From positions 1 to 60,105 of the forward strand of contig CAMYCF010000007.1 in NCBI GenBank assembly GCA_947254375.1: a stretch of DNA of 60,105 nucleotides. Direction: 5' to 3'. The position numbers and the translations under genes are program-made. The notes beneath the pieces were generated by a model. That model was given only the letters and a program-made list of their open reading frames with translations. It searched no databases and was not told the origin of the DNA. Shown here piece after piece: positions 35,390 to 43,242 of the stretch; within the stretch, counting starts at the first letter, position 1; the number at the start of each line of letters is the position of its first letter. This DNA comes from an uncultured Mobilibacterium sp. Lineage in GTDB: Bacteria; Bacillota; Clostridia; Peptostreptococcales; Anaerovoracaceae.

Positions 35390-35718
35390 GAGAACCTCCG
35401 CTTTTATTCATGAGGGCTTTCTCTTTTATTCATTAGAAGCTCTGCCGAAACTTCGGTGTAAAAATCGTCAGCGGTAAAATATATCCTTATGATATCATCT
35501 TTGGCGCCGTTTTAAAAACGACGTCCGCGCGCCCTACGGACGCCTGCGAAAGAAACGGCCCGGACGCTGCCGGATCAGGCGCGGGCGCACGAATGAATTG
35601 CAGGCTAACAGATATTGCAAAATTTGACTTTTGCGACTCTAACTATATATTGCAGGCGTCAATCGGTTCTTAAATTTTTATTCTGTAAATCATATCTGAA
35701 CAAGAAGAAGGTGACAAA
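35390..35718. other. Divergent intergenic region between glpK and the pilin-like gene
   Basis: 329 bases without a gene. It holds the glpK ribosome binding site, an exact 10-bp palindrome ATGATATCAT (35490-35499), a GC-rich central stretch, two direct copies of ATTGCAGGC (35597-35605 and 35650-35658) that bracket the rightward promoter, and that promoter. No small ORF or RNA gene is evident. Confidence 0.6.
35624..35651 (+). promoter_or_regulatory. Promoter of the pilin-like surface protein gene
   Basis: TTGACT (35624-35629), 16-base spacer, TATATT (35646-35651). The -10 runs directly into the second of two ATTGCAGGC direct repeats, which could be an operator. Confidence 0.65.
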
Positions 35719-36396
35719 ATGAAAAAAGCATTTTTAAGCGCATTTCTCTGCGCCATGCTCGTGCTCGTAATGGCTCCGCTGTCTGTTTTTGCGGCCGAAG
35801 ATGACCAGGTCAACCCGATTATCATCGGGGATATGCCGGAGTTTTCCGTAAACTGCATAAAAAATCTCAACGGTAAGCCTTGCACGAAAGCCGGACAGTT
35901 CGAATTCGAAATGTACGACAGGGACGGGCATCTTGTTGCAACAGCGACAAATGATGCGACCGGCCACTTTGTAATGAAGTATAAGTTCACTAGGCTCCCT
36001 GAAAACGGGGATTACTATTTCTCGATCGTAGAGAAAGCCGGGAACGATCCTAAGATCACATATTCAAAGCAGCTGTATTGGATCAAAGCCACTTACCACG
36101 GCATCTTCTTCGGGGCAGCACCTGCAGAGCCTGAAGAGCCTTACGTAGGGCTCACGGTGGAATATGCAGTACCTGACGACACGCCGCCGCAGGATCTGAT
36201 ATATAAGTCGACCGAAGATACAAACCTTCCGTTCGACAACTTCACCAAGGCGGAACCTCCTGCGAAGAAAGAGCCTCCTAAAAAAGCCGCTACGCCTCCG
36301 ACTTCGGACAACAACGGAACGGCCCTCTGGCTCACGCTCGGCGTAATGGCCGGTGCCGCTCTTGCGGGAAGGAAAAAATTCGGTCTCGGCAAATAA
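35719..36396 (+). CDS. Secreted pilin-like surface protein with degenerate sorting tail
   Basis: 225 residues. A clear signal peptide (MKKAFLSAFLCAMLVLVMAP to FAA) is followed by a domain with the FEFEMYDRDGHLVATATND and YYFSIVEKAG patterns of streptococcal pilin isopeptide-linkage domains. The lysine in FVMKYKF and the late acidic strands would suit an internal isopeptide bond, but I cannot prove it. A Pro/Lys-rich spacer leads to PPTSDNNG, a hydrophobic helix and a RRK/GLGK tail, which resembles a sortase signal that lacks a canonical LPxTG. It is monocistronic: its own promoter in front, a bidirectional terminator behind. Confidence 0.8.
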   Translation: MKKAFLSAFLCAMLVLVMAPLSVFAAEDDQVNPIIIGDMPEFSVNCIKNLNGKPCTKAGQFEFEMYDRDGHLVATATNDATGHFVMKYKFTRLPENGDYYFSIVEKAGNDPKITYSKQLYWIKATYHGIFFGAAPAEPEEPYVGLTVEYAVPDDTPPQDLIYKSTEDTNLPFDNFTKAEPPAKKEPPKKAATPPTSDNNGTALWLTLGVMAGAALAGRKKFGLGK

Positions 36397-36451
36397 GCGA
36401 TAAAAGATGGATCGGCATCAGACCGAAGATCGACACGACATCACAAAGAAA

Positions 36452-36485
36452 AAGAGGATGGGCTTTAAGCTCATCCTCTTTTGTT
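36452..36485. terminator. Bidirectional terminator between the pilin-like gene and tadA
   Basis: AAGAGGATGGGC and GCTCATCCTCTT form a 12-bp stem (one G-U). TTTTGTTT follows on the plus strand and TTTTTCTTTG on the minus strand, so it can end both convergent genes. The tadA stop codon lies inside the stem. Confidence 0.85.
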
Positions 36486-36977
36486 TGACTTCCTGAGCTC
36501 CCGGAAAAACCCCGAGAGTATCTCCGAACACTCCGCCTCCAGGATCCCGGAATGCACTTCGATCCTGTGGTTCAGCCGTTCATCGCAGGCGACGTTGAAA
36601 AGCGATCCGCAGGCGCCGTTTTTTGGGTCCATTGCGCCGATAAAAAGTTCGTCGATACGCGCGAGCGCCATCGCCCCCGCGCACATCGCGCACGGTTCGA
36701 GGGTGACATAAAGGGCGCATCCCTTCAGCCACTTCGATCCCACGACGCGCCTCGCCTCCCGCATCGCGATCATCTCTGCGTGCGACGATGCGTCGTTGTC
36801 CTCTTCCACGGTGTTGTGGGCCTTCGCTATGACCTCGCCGTCTTTGACGATGACCGCACCGACAGGCACCTCACCCGCCGCGGCGGCGAGGGCGGCCTCT
36901 TCGAGGGCGATCCTCATAAGATCTTCGTGCGTTCTTTCCGCTTTTTCGTTTGTTCCGGTCGTTCTTTCGTTTGACAT
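36471..36977 (-). CDS. tadA: tRNA-specific adenosine deaminase
   Basis: 168 residues. The zinc/catalytic motifs HAEMIA and PCAMCAGA are intact, with ALARIDELFIGAMDPKNGACGS following, as in TadA. It converts A34 to inosine in tRNA-Arg(ACG). The first 15 residues are an extra polar stretch. The ribosome binding site (AAAAAGG) is modest and a GCCTCCC/GGGAGGC stem-loop (36998-37015) sits just upstream of it, which may affect translation. Confidence 0.96.
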   Translation of the reverse strand: MSNERTTGTNEKAERTHEDLMRIALEEAALAAAAGEVPVGAVIVKDGEVIAKAHNTVEEDNDASSHAEMIAMREARRVVGSKWLKGCALYVTLEPCAMCAGAMALARIDELFIGAMDPKNGACGSLFNVACDERLNHRIEVHSGILEAECSEILSGFFRELRKSNKRG

Positions 36978-36997
36978 TCTACCTTTTTATAACACGG

Positions 36998-37015
36998 GCC
37001 TCCCGGGTGGGAGGC
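36998..37015 (-). other. Stem-loop in the ferritin-tadA gap
   Basis: A perfect 7-bp GC-rich stem with a four-base loop, 21 bases upstream of the tadA start. It has no U-run on the minus strand, so it is not a standard terminator. Confidence 0.45.
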
Positions 37016-37089
37016 TCCGCGATTTTTACCGAGCGATCAACGCCGGCGATCCTCGCTTAACGATTTTCGCCGAAATGACGCTTAAGCGA

Positions 37090-37575
37090 TTATTTTCTTG
37101 CTCCGAGCTGACCGTCTACAAAGAGCTGTGCGGAGAGGTTGTCTCCCGCGAGTTCGTACATGTCGAGGATCGCCTGTGCGTGCTCTTCCTCTTCGACCTG
37201 CTCGTCAACGTATTTCTGAGCAAATCTTACGGCCGGATAATCTTCCTTGTCGGCCGCGATCTTCCAGAGTTCGTAGATGCTCTCGCTTACCGCAACTTCG
37301 TGTGCGAGAACGCGCCTTGCGATCTCAAGAGGTTTTCTCTCGTTGACATCGGTTGCTTCGATCGTCTCGAGGACAGGTGCTACGCCTCTCTTCTGGAGGA
37401 ACCTGACGAAATCTTCCGCGTGCTCGAGCTCCTCTTTATACTGATGGAAGAGCCAGTTTGCATATCCCGGCTTCTTCTCTTCTTCCATAACGACCGACAT
37501 CTTGAGATAGAGATAAGCGGAATAATATTCCTTGTTTATCTGCTCGTTGATCTTGTCTATTACTGCTTTTTTCAT
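37090..37575 (-). CDS. ftnA: Non-haem ferritin
   Basis: 161 residues, four-helix bundle with ferroxidase ligands visible in NKEYYSAYLYLKMS, EELEHAEDFVRFL and EQVEEEEHAQAIL. It stores iron and detoxifies Fe(II)/peroxide. It follows the proline iminopeptidase gene on the same strand by 66 bases; that gap carries a GCGCCG/CGGCGC hairpin at 37595-37610 without a U-run. With fprA elsewhere in the window it points to oxidative-stress defence in an anaerobe. Confidence 0.95.
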   Translation of the reverse strand: MKKAVIDKINEQINKEYYSAYLYLKMSVVMEEEKKPGYANWLFHQYKEELEHAEDFVRFLQKRGVAPVLETIEATDVNERKPLEIARRVLAHEVAVSESIYELWKIAADKEDYPAVRFAQKYVDEQVEEEEHAQAILDMYELAGDNLSAQLFVDGQLGARK

Positions 37576-37641
37576 ACTTTCTTCCTCCGTTTCCGCGCCG
37601 CGTGCGGCGCCCCAAATACCTTTTTCTCCTACCCTTATATT

Positions 37642-38532
37642 TTAATCGTTTCTGTTGAGCCAATCAATGAGTACTTTGATATATTCCTCGTTCTCGTCGA
37701 CGAAGCACATGTGTTTCGAATACTGGAACAGGTGCCACTCGGAGTTCGGGATGCTGTCGTGCATCATCTTTGCGATGTAAGGCGAGCAGAGATCTTCCGC
37801 GCCGTCGAATATCATGCAAGGAGTGTCGATGTCCTTCATTTTATCCTTGTAGTCGTAATCCTTGAGGTTCCCGATCGGCGTGAACTCGTTAGGTCCCCAG
37901 CCCGCGACGTAAGCTTCGCCGCCTGATTTTTTAGGACGCGTGAGGCAATCGTACTGTTTGATCTTTTCCTGATCGTAGCAGTATCTGTTCATGAATTTAT
38001 CGACGGCCTTGAGGTAGGCGTCCGATTCGTAGTTGCCGCTCTCCTCGGCTTCTTTTATCGCCTTCTGGCTCTCCTCGTCCATGTAGGAGATCCTTCTCTT
38101 CTGCTCGATCTCCCATATCTTATTGTAAGGGAGCGTGCTGGACATGATGAAACTTTTTACGCCTTCGTGCTTATAGTCGCATGCGTAGATGAAGCACATC
38201 ATGCCGCCCCAGGACTGTCCGAGAACGTGGCAGGTGTCGAGTTTCAGATATTTTCTCAGCTCCTCGAGCTCGTTCATCCACGTCTCTCTCGTCCAGAGTT
38301 CAGGGTGACCGTCGAGATAGGAGTTGCCGCATCCGATCTGGTCGTACATTACGAGCATCCTGTCGTCGAGGTCCGCGACTTTGTCGAGCGTCTCAAAATA
38401 GTTGTGCGTCGATCCCGGTCCTCCGTGTAAAAGGATCAGAGGCGCCTTGCCGTTGTCCTTTCTTTCGCCGACGATGCGGTAATAAGTTTCTCTGCCTAAA
38501 TAAGGCATGTATCCTTCTGTGATTTTTGCCAT
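37642..38532 (-). CDS. pip: Proline iminopeptidase
   Basis: 296 residues, alpha/beta hydrolase of peptidase family S33. HGGPGS (36-41) forms the oxyanion region and GQSWGG (105-110) holds the nucleophile serine at about 107; the late histidine is in YSKHMCFVDENEEY. It releases N-terminal proline from peptides. No signal peptide, so cytosolic. It lies directly downstream of an M24 aminopeptidase gene, but a strong terminator separates the two. Confidence 0.93.
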   Translation of the reverse strand: MAKITEGYMPYLGRETYYRIVGERKDNGKAPLILLHGGPGSTHNYFETLDKVADLDDRMLVMYDQIGCGNSYLDGHPELWTRETWMNELEELRKYLKLDTCHVLGQSWGGMMCFIYACDYKHEGVKSFIMSSTLPYNKIWEIEQKRRISYMDEESQKAIKEAEESGNYESDAYLKAVDKFMNRYCYDQEKIKQYDCLTRPKKSGGEAYVAGWGPNEFTPIGNLKDYDYKDKMKDIDTPCMIFDGAEDLCSPYIAKMMHDSIPNSEWHLFQYSKHMCFVDENEEYIKVLIDWLNRND

Positions 38533-38570
38533 GTTTCCTCCTTTCGCCGGTGCTGTCCGGGCGAACGTGT

Positions 38571-38611
38571 AATAAAAATACTGCGGCTCCGGTAGGGTCC
38601 CAAAGCCGCAG
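38571..38611 (-). terminator. Intrinsic terminator after the M24 aminopeptidase gene
   Basis: CTGCGGCT and AGCCGCAG form an 8-bp GC-rich stem, followed on the minus strand by TATTTTTATT. It lies 11 bases past the stop codon. Confidence 0.88.
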
Positions 38612-38621
38612 CTCTCTTAAA

Positions 38622-39707
38622 CTATTTCTCTTCAGGTACTACGATAATCTCCTTGGTGTAGTTGTTCAGAAGTTTGCAACCGTCTTCGGTGATCAATACG
38701 AGGTCCTCGATCCTTACGCCGATGCCCTCTTCAGCGATGTAGATGCCCGGCTCTACCGAGAAGCACTGTCCGACTTCGATGACTTCCTCATTTACATAGG
38801 AAACGTCGCCCACTTCGTGGTCCTCAAGACCGATCGAGTGTCCCGTCCTGTGCGTGAAGTATTCTCCGAATCCCTTCTCCTCGATGTAGTTCCTTGCGGC
38901 AAGGTCAACGTCCTTCATCTTGTTGCCCGGCTTCGCAGCGGCGATACCCCTGAGGTTCGCTTCGAGTACTACATTGTAGATCTCTTTCTGTCTCTCGCTT
39001 ACTTCGCCGATGAATACGGTTCTCGTCATATCGGAAGCGTAGTTCTCATAAACTCCTCCGATGTCGAGGATGACGCAGTCGCCGTGTTTGCCCTTCGAAT
39101 CGTCCGTAACATGGTGAGGATCGCATGCATTCTTTGCATAAGCCGTGATAGGGTCGAACGAAACGTCGTTGATTCCGTGTTTCTTATAGATCTCTTTTAC
39201 CTTGGCGTTGAGCTCTTTCTCCGTGAGGCCTTTTCCCGCCCAAGGGATGAGTTCGTCCATGACTTCGTCGTTGATCCTCGAGGACTCGATCATGAGCTCC
39301 TGCTCTTTAGCGTCCTTCAGCTGTCTGATCTTGTCTACGATTACCGAACCGTTTACGAATTTGCTTCCCGCACCGAGCTCCTGCAGTCTGAGCAGGAACC
39401 TTGCCGGCCAAGCCTTGTCGATACCGATCGTCTTGTCCTTCTCGATCACCTCGCTGAGGATCTTGACAGGATCGTCCACGTCGTCGAAATATGTGATAGG
39501 AACTCCGAGATCGTCCTGCGGCAGCATCTTGTTAACGAACAGGCGGCTGTCACCGTTCACGTTTATATAAAGAGCAAGCATCCTCTCACCCGGGAATATC
39601 CACTTTCCGGTCAGGTAAAAGATCGCTACCGGATCCGTGATGATCATCTGCGGCATATCCTGTTTTTTCATTCTTTCAATGATTCTGTTCAATTTGCCAG
39701 TGTCCAT
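38622..39707 (-). CDS. Xaa-Pro aminopeptidase/dipeptidase, M24 family
   Basis: 361 residues from ATG 39707, chosen for GGAGGAG eight bases upstream; an upstream in-frame start at 39749 adds 14 unlikely residues. The creatinase-type N-domain is followed by a pita-bread M24 domain with metal ligands in LDIGGVYENYASDMTRT, RTGHSIGLEDHEVG, SVEPGIYI and GVRIEDLVLI. It cleaves peptides at Xaa-Pro bonds. A second, much larger M24 enzyme lies at 51393. It has its own promoter and terminator. Confidence 0.95.
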   Translation of the reverse strand: MDTGKLNRIIERMKKQDMPQMIITDPVAIFYLTGKWIFPGERMLALYINVNGDSRLFVNKMLPQDDLGVPITYFDDVDDPVKILSEVIEKDKTIGIDKAWPARFLLRLQELGAGSKFVNGSVIVDKIRQLKDAKEQELMIESSRINDEVMDELIPWAGKGLTEKELNAKVKEIYKKHGINDVSFDPITAYAKNACDPHHVTDDSKGKHGDCVILDIGGVYENYASDMTRTVFIGEVSERQKEIYNVVLEANLRGIAAAKPGNKMKDVDLAARNYIEEKGFGEYFTHRTGHSIGLEDHEVGDVSYVNEEVIEVGQCFSVEPGIYIAEEGIGVRIEDLVLITEDGCKLLNNYTKEIIVVPEEK

Positions 39708-39790
39708 AATTCTCCTCCGTAAAAAATAAAAGCAATAACGTGCGGGCATTCTCTCAAACCCGATAAAATCTCATAGTCTCGCTATGAATA

Positions 39791-39819
39791 ATATTACGAC
39801 CGGCAGAATGCTTTGTCAA
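39791..39819 (-). promoter_or_regulatory. Promoter of the 361-residue M24 aminopeptidase gene
   Basis: TTGACA (39819-39814), 17-base spacer, TAATAT (39796-39791) on the minus strand. Confidence 0.8.
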
Positions 39820-39869
39820 ATAAAAAACGCTTCCCCGTAAAAGTATTTTAACGGCTTTCCGCCGCGCCT

Positions 39870-39898
39870 TTGCCGTTCGTCCCTTCATGTATTATAAT
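39870..39898 (+). promoter_or_regulatory. Promoter of cvpA
   Basis: TTGCCG (39870-39875), 17-base spacer, TATAAT (39893-39898), about 100 bases before the cvpA start and divergent from the aminopeptidase promoter. Confidence 0.75.
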
Positions 39899-39999
39899 AG
39901 TCGGGAAAGTTAGTTCGTGTATGTCGGGATCTTGTATCTTCGGTAAAAATTTCGACCGCCCGTCATGCGGACTTATGGGTTTGGGGAAGCGTTGAGTTC

Positions 40000-40494
40000 A
40001 TGGTTTTAGACATTATAATCATAGCAATATTCATTTTATCGTCGGTGCGCGGTAAAAGTTCCGGATTCGCGAGCTCTCTCATCAGGCTCGTGGGGATCGC
40101 CGCGGCCATAGTGTGCGGCGTGCTTTTTACCAAGCGACTTGCCGACGCCCTCGCGCTCACGCAGCTGAACGGCATCGTGTCGCGCAAGATGCTGTCGCCG
40201 CTCGCGTTTTTTATCATCGTCGCCATAGTGTGGATCATCGTTTCGATCCTCTGCCGCGGCCTCAGGGAGGCGCGCAGGAAGAAGAACCTCCTCGGCACGG
40301 TCGACTCGAGCGTCGGACTTTTGTTCGGCATGATAAGGGGCGCGATCTTCGTGCTCCTCTTCATAACGTTCCTGCTTCCGGCGACCCACCTCATCGCACC
40401 GGATAAACTTCCGGCCGTGAACGCCTCGCTCGACAATTCGTATATCGCGAGCAGGGTCTACGACGCGAATCCGATATTCAAGATCTTCAAATAG
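40000..40494 (+). CDS. CvpA family membrane protein
   Basis: 164 residues with four hydrophobic segments (about 1-14, 25-43, 67-86, 100-126). The opening MVLDIIIIAIFILSSVRGKSS and the RGxxxxxxxLxRLVG pattern fit the colicin V production protein family, which is involved in envelope homeostasis in several bacteria but has no single agreed reaction. It is a lone gene between two divergent promoters and a terminator 150 bases downstream. Confidence 0.85.
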   Translation: MVLDIIIIAIFILSSVRGKSSGFASSLIRLVGIAAAIVCGVLFTKRLADALALTQLNGIVSRKMLSPLAFFIIVAIVWIIVSILCRGLREARRKKNLLGTVDSSVGLLFGMIRGAIFVLLFITFLLPATHLIAPDKLPAVNASLDNSYIASRVYDANPIFKIFK

Positions 40495-40643
40495 AGCGGC
40501 CCGGACAACACGCCCGCCTCGCCCCACGCACCCGCGTGCCGCACGGATACGTCAGCATACGCGAACACCGCGTAGATACGGGCGCTCCGCGGTAAGTGTC
40601 TTTTAACACCTATCTAAATAGTATGATAATAGTTCGCAGCATT

Positions 40644-40676
40644 AGCATTATAGATAAAATCTATAATGCTTTTTTT
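40644..40676 (+). terminator. Intrinsic terminator upstream of the double-cubane reductase gene
   Basis: AGCATTATAGAT and ATCTATAATGCT form a perfect 12-bp stem with loop AAA, followed by T6. It is 150 bases after cvpA. A possible promoter (TTAACA, 16 bases, GATAAT, ending near 40630) lies just in front of it, so it may also end a very short leader RNA. Confidence 0.85.
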
Positions 40677-40692
40677 GCTATTTATAATTACT

Positions 40693-40722
40693 TTAACCGC
40701 CCTTCCGCCGCTTTGATATAAT
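40693..40722 (+). promoter_or_regulatory. Probable promoter of the double-cubane reductase gene
   Basis: TTAACC, 18-base spacer, TATAAT (40717-40722). The -35 matches consensus at only four positions. Confidence 0.5.
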
Positions 40723-40769
40723 CTATACGGAAAAATCATTCACATTTATTGTTGGTTGGAGGTATTAAA

Positions 40770-42041
40770 ATGGCTGATTACAGAAAAATGTGGGAAGACC
40801 TCGGCATGGACGTCGAGCAGCACGACCTTTTGTGCGAGGTACTGCCTCAGGCGGTCGGCGATGTCTTCATGTCGCAGGAAAACAGGCCTGAATGTATGGA
40901 CTATTTCGATTTCGTTTTGGCGGAAGTACACGGCGTCCGTCCTGCGGAACTCGTCAAATTTAAAGAAGGCGGCGGAAAGGTCTTCGGTACTTTCTGCATC
41001 TACGTTCCGGACGAAGTTATTTTCGCGGGCGGCGGTATCGCGACGGGGCTGTGCGCGGGATCCCAGTTCTGGGTACCGGGCGGCGAGAAGGTCCTCCCTT
41101 CGAATGTCTGTCCTTTGATCAAGGCGAGTGTAGGCGCAAGGCTCGACAGGACGTGCCCGTTCTTCCGTCTAGTCGACGTCCTGATCGGAGAGAACACGTG
41201 CGACGGTAAAAAGAAAGCGTACGAGATCCTCGGCAAGGACGTTCCGATGCACATAATGGATCTCCCGCAGATGAAGCGCCCTAAAGACATCGAGAAATGG
41301 GCGGACGAGATAAAAGATCTCATCGTAATGGTCGAGCGGGAGACCGGCAACAAGATCACTCCTGAGAAACTCGCCGAGAACATCAAGATCTTCAACAAGA
41401 AGAGACAGGCTCTCGAGCGCCTCTTCAACACGAGAAAGAACCTCAACATTCCGATCAGCGGAACGGACTGCATCCTGATCGAGCAGATCGCGTACTACGA
41501 CGATCCTGTAAGGTTCACGGAAATGACGAACAAGCTGTGCGACGAGCTCGAGAAGAGAGCGGCAGACGGCGTCAACGTATTCCCTGAAGGCACGAAGAGG
41601 ATAATGATCTCCGGTACGCCTATGGCGATCCCTAACTGGAAGCTCCACAACCTCATCGAGACTTCCGGCGGTGCAGTAGTCGTCGAAGAAGCGTGCACGG
41701 GAACGCGTTACTTCGAGAACCAGGTAGACGAGAGCGGCACGACGATCGACGAAATGGTCGCGAACATCGCGGGCCGCTACATGAAGATCAACTGCGCATG
41801 CTTCACGCCGAACGAAAAGCGTTTCGACGACATCGTAAGGCTCGCGAAAGAATGCAATGTCGACGGCGTCATCGACGCTCACCTCAAATTCTGCACGACG
41901 TACGACATCGAAGGGTATTCGCTCCAGAAGAGGCTCGAGGAAGAGGGCATTCCTGTACTCAGCATCGAGACCGATTACACGGATACCGACGCGCAGCAGC
42001 TCAAGACGAGGATCGGCGCTTTTATCGAGATACTCGGATAG
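40770..42041 (+). CDS. Double-cubane-cluster-type anaerobic reductase (2-hydroxyacyl-CoA dehydratase D superfamily)
   Basis: 423 residues from ATG 40770, with TTGGAGG upstream. The whole protein matches the HgdB/FldC-like component family: an N-terminal segment with CxIYVPDEVIFAGG, then cysteines in GLCAGSQFW, SNVCPLIKAS and DRTCPFF expected to hold an Fe-S cluster, and later CACFTPNEKRF. The single-subunit form next to an ATP-dependent activase matches the double-cubane cluster proteins, which reduce small substrates at low potential. A classical two-subunit hydroxyacyl-CoA dehydratase is less likely because no second subunit or CoA-transferase is adjacent. Physiological substrate unknown. 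Confidence 0.85.
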   Translation: MADYRKMWEDLGMDVEQHDLLCEVLPQAVGDVFMSQENRPECMDYFDFVLAEVHGVRPAELVKFKEGGGKVFGTFCIYVPDEVIFAGGGIATGLCAGSQFWVPGGEKVLPSNVCPLIKASVGARLDRTCPFFRLVDVLIGENTCDGKKKAYEILGKDVPMHIMDLPQMKRPKDIEKWADEIKDLIVMVERETGNKITPEKLAENIKIFNKKRQALERLFNTRKNLNIPISGTDCILIEQIAYYDDPVRFTEMTNKLCDELEKRAADGVNVFPEGTKRIMISGTPMAIPNWKLHNLIETSGGAVVVEEACTGTRYFENQVDESGTTIDEMVANIAGRYMKINCACFTPNEKRFDDIVRLAKECNVDGVIDAHLKFCTTYDIEGYSLQKRLEEEGIPVLSIETDYTDTDAQQLKTRIGAFIEILG

Positions 42042-42061
42042 ATCATCAGCAAAAATGGTGC

Positions 42062-42090
42062 AGCCGGGCTTTGGCTCGGCTCACTTTTTT
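42062..42090 (+). terminator. Intrinsic terminator after the double-cubane reductase gene
   Basis: AGCCGGGC, loop TTTG, GCTCGGCT (8 pairs with one G-U), then CACTTTTTT. It separates the reductase from the DUF3343-activase pair, which has its own promoter. Confidence 0.8.
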
Positions 42091-42129
42091 ACCGGGCGCA
42101 ATTTTACCGAACATGACCTCCGAAAGGCG

Positions 42130-42158
42130 TAAACATTTTCGGCGCGAAGTGATATAAT
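42130..42158 (+). promoter_or_regulatory. Promoter of the DUF3343-activase pair
   Basis: TAAACA (42130-42135), 17-base spacer, TATAAT (42153-42158), about 50 bases before the DUF3343 start. Confidence 0.55.
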
Positions 42159-42209
42159 TTTATCAAAGCCGGTGCGGTCCGATGCGGCCGAACGATCGGA
42201 GGCGTAAAA

Positions 42210-42473
42210 ATGGAAGAACAGAAACACTATTACATGCTTTTTTCAAATCATACGGACGGGCTTGCGATGTACCAGGCGATAAAAGCCGCGGGACTCCGAG
42301 CAAATATTTCCCCGACCCCGCGTGAGCTCAGTGTCTGTTGCGGTATCGCGCTACTCCTGGCTCCCGGAGATGTGGAGGCCATAAAAGCGCTCGCGGCGGA
42401 GAAGAAGCTCGCATACATCGGCATCGAGATGCTGAGCAACACGTTCGATAACACGAGGCACAAATATGGTTAA
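42210..42473 (+). CDS. DUF3343 family small protein
   Basis: 87 residues. The compact alpha/beta pattern with LFSNHTDGLAMYQAIKAAG and the central SVCCGIALL (adjacent cysteines) fits DUF3343, a small family often found beside redox or sulfur/selenium-related genes. CGGAGG precedes the ATG. It overlaps the activase gene by eight bases, so the two are likely made together. A cluster- or sulfur-handling helper for the reductase is a guess from context only. Confidence 0.85.
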   Translation: MEEQKHYYMLFSNHTDGLAMYQAIKAAGLRANISPTPRELSVCCGIALLLAPGDVEAIKALAAEKKLAYIGIEMLSNTFDNTRHKYG

Positions 42474-43242
42474 CCCCAATAAATACATAGGTATCGACAT
42501 AGGCTCTACGGCGTCGAAGGTCTGTATACTGGACGAGAACGGAGAAGAGCCGCGGTTTACGGTGCTTCCGACCGGCTGGAACAGCAAGATCACGGCCGGA
42601 ATAATAAAGGAAGATCTCGAAAAAGCGATCGGCGATCTCGGTGACACGAAGATAATCGCTACGGGGTACGGAAGGATATCGGTCGAGTACGCTGACTCCG
42701 TCATAACGGAGATCACCTGCCACGGCCGCGGCGGGTACGCCCTCGCGGGGTCCGACTGCTCGATCATCGACATCGGCGGGCAGGACACGAAATTCATCAA
42801 CGTCAAAAACGGCAAGGCCGTCGATTTTCTCATGAACGATAAATGCGCGGCAGGCACTGGCAAGTTCATCGAGGTCATGGCGAACAGGCTCGGGCTCACG
42901 ATAGACGAGCTTTTCGAGTACGCGGAAGCCGGGACGCCCGTTCCGATAAGCGCGATCTGCACGGTTTTTGCGGAGTCGGAGATCATCAACTATATGGGCG
43001 AGGGTAAAAGCAAAGAGGACCTCGCCGCCGGCGTCATCGATTCCGTCGCGGTAAAAGTAATCAACATGATGCAGCGGAAATCGCTACAGGACAGGATAAT
43101 CGTCACGGGCGGCCTGAGCCACAACGAATTTTTCGCGGCCCTCCTCTCTAAAAAGCTGAACGCTCACGTTGAGGCGATGCCGAACGGGAGATACGCGGGA
43201 GCGTACGGCGCGGCTCTCCTCGCAATGGCGAGGACGTCTTAG
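42466..43242 (+). CDS. ATP-dependent activase of the double-cubane/2-hydroxyacyl-CoA dehydratase family
   Basis: 258 residues of the ASKHA fold (BadF/BadG/HgdC family). Phosphate loops are YIGIDIGSTASKVCI and IDIGGQDTKFI. The cysteines that hold the dimer-bridging [4Fe-4S] cluster appear in KCAAGTGKF and ICTVFAESE. It hydrolyses ATP to push a low-potential electron into its partner, most likely the reductase at 40770. Its stop codon overlaps the stop of convergent thiC, with no terminator between. Confidence 0.93.
   Translation: MVNPNKYIGIDIGSTASKVCILDENGEEPRFTVLPTGWNSKITAGIIKEDLEKAIGDLGDTKIIATGYGRISVEYADSVITEITCHGRGGYALAGSDCSIIDIGGQDTKFINVKNGKAVDFLMNDKCAAGTGKFIEVMANRLGLTIDELFEYAEAGTPVPISAICTVFAESEIINYMGEGKSKEDLAAGVIDSVAVKVINMMQRKSLQDRIIVTGGLSHNEFFAALLSKKLNAHVEAMPNGRYAGAYGAALLAMARTS

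Noticed and set aside
36998..37015. Terminator between ferritin and tadA
   Set aside because: The stem is good but no U-run follows on either strand.
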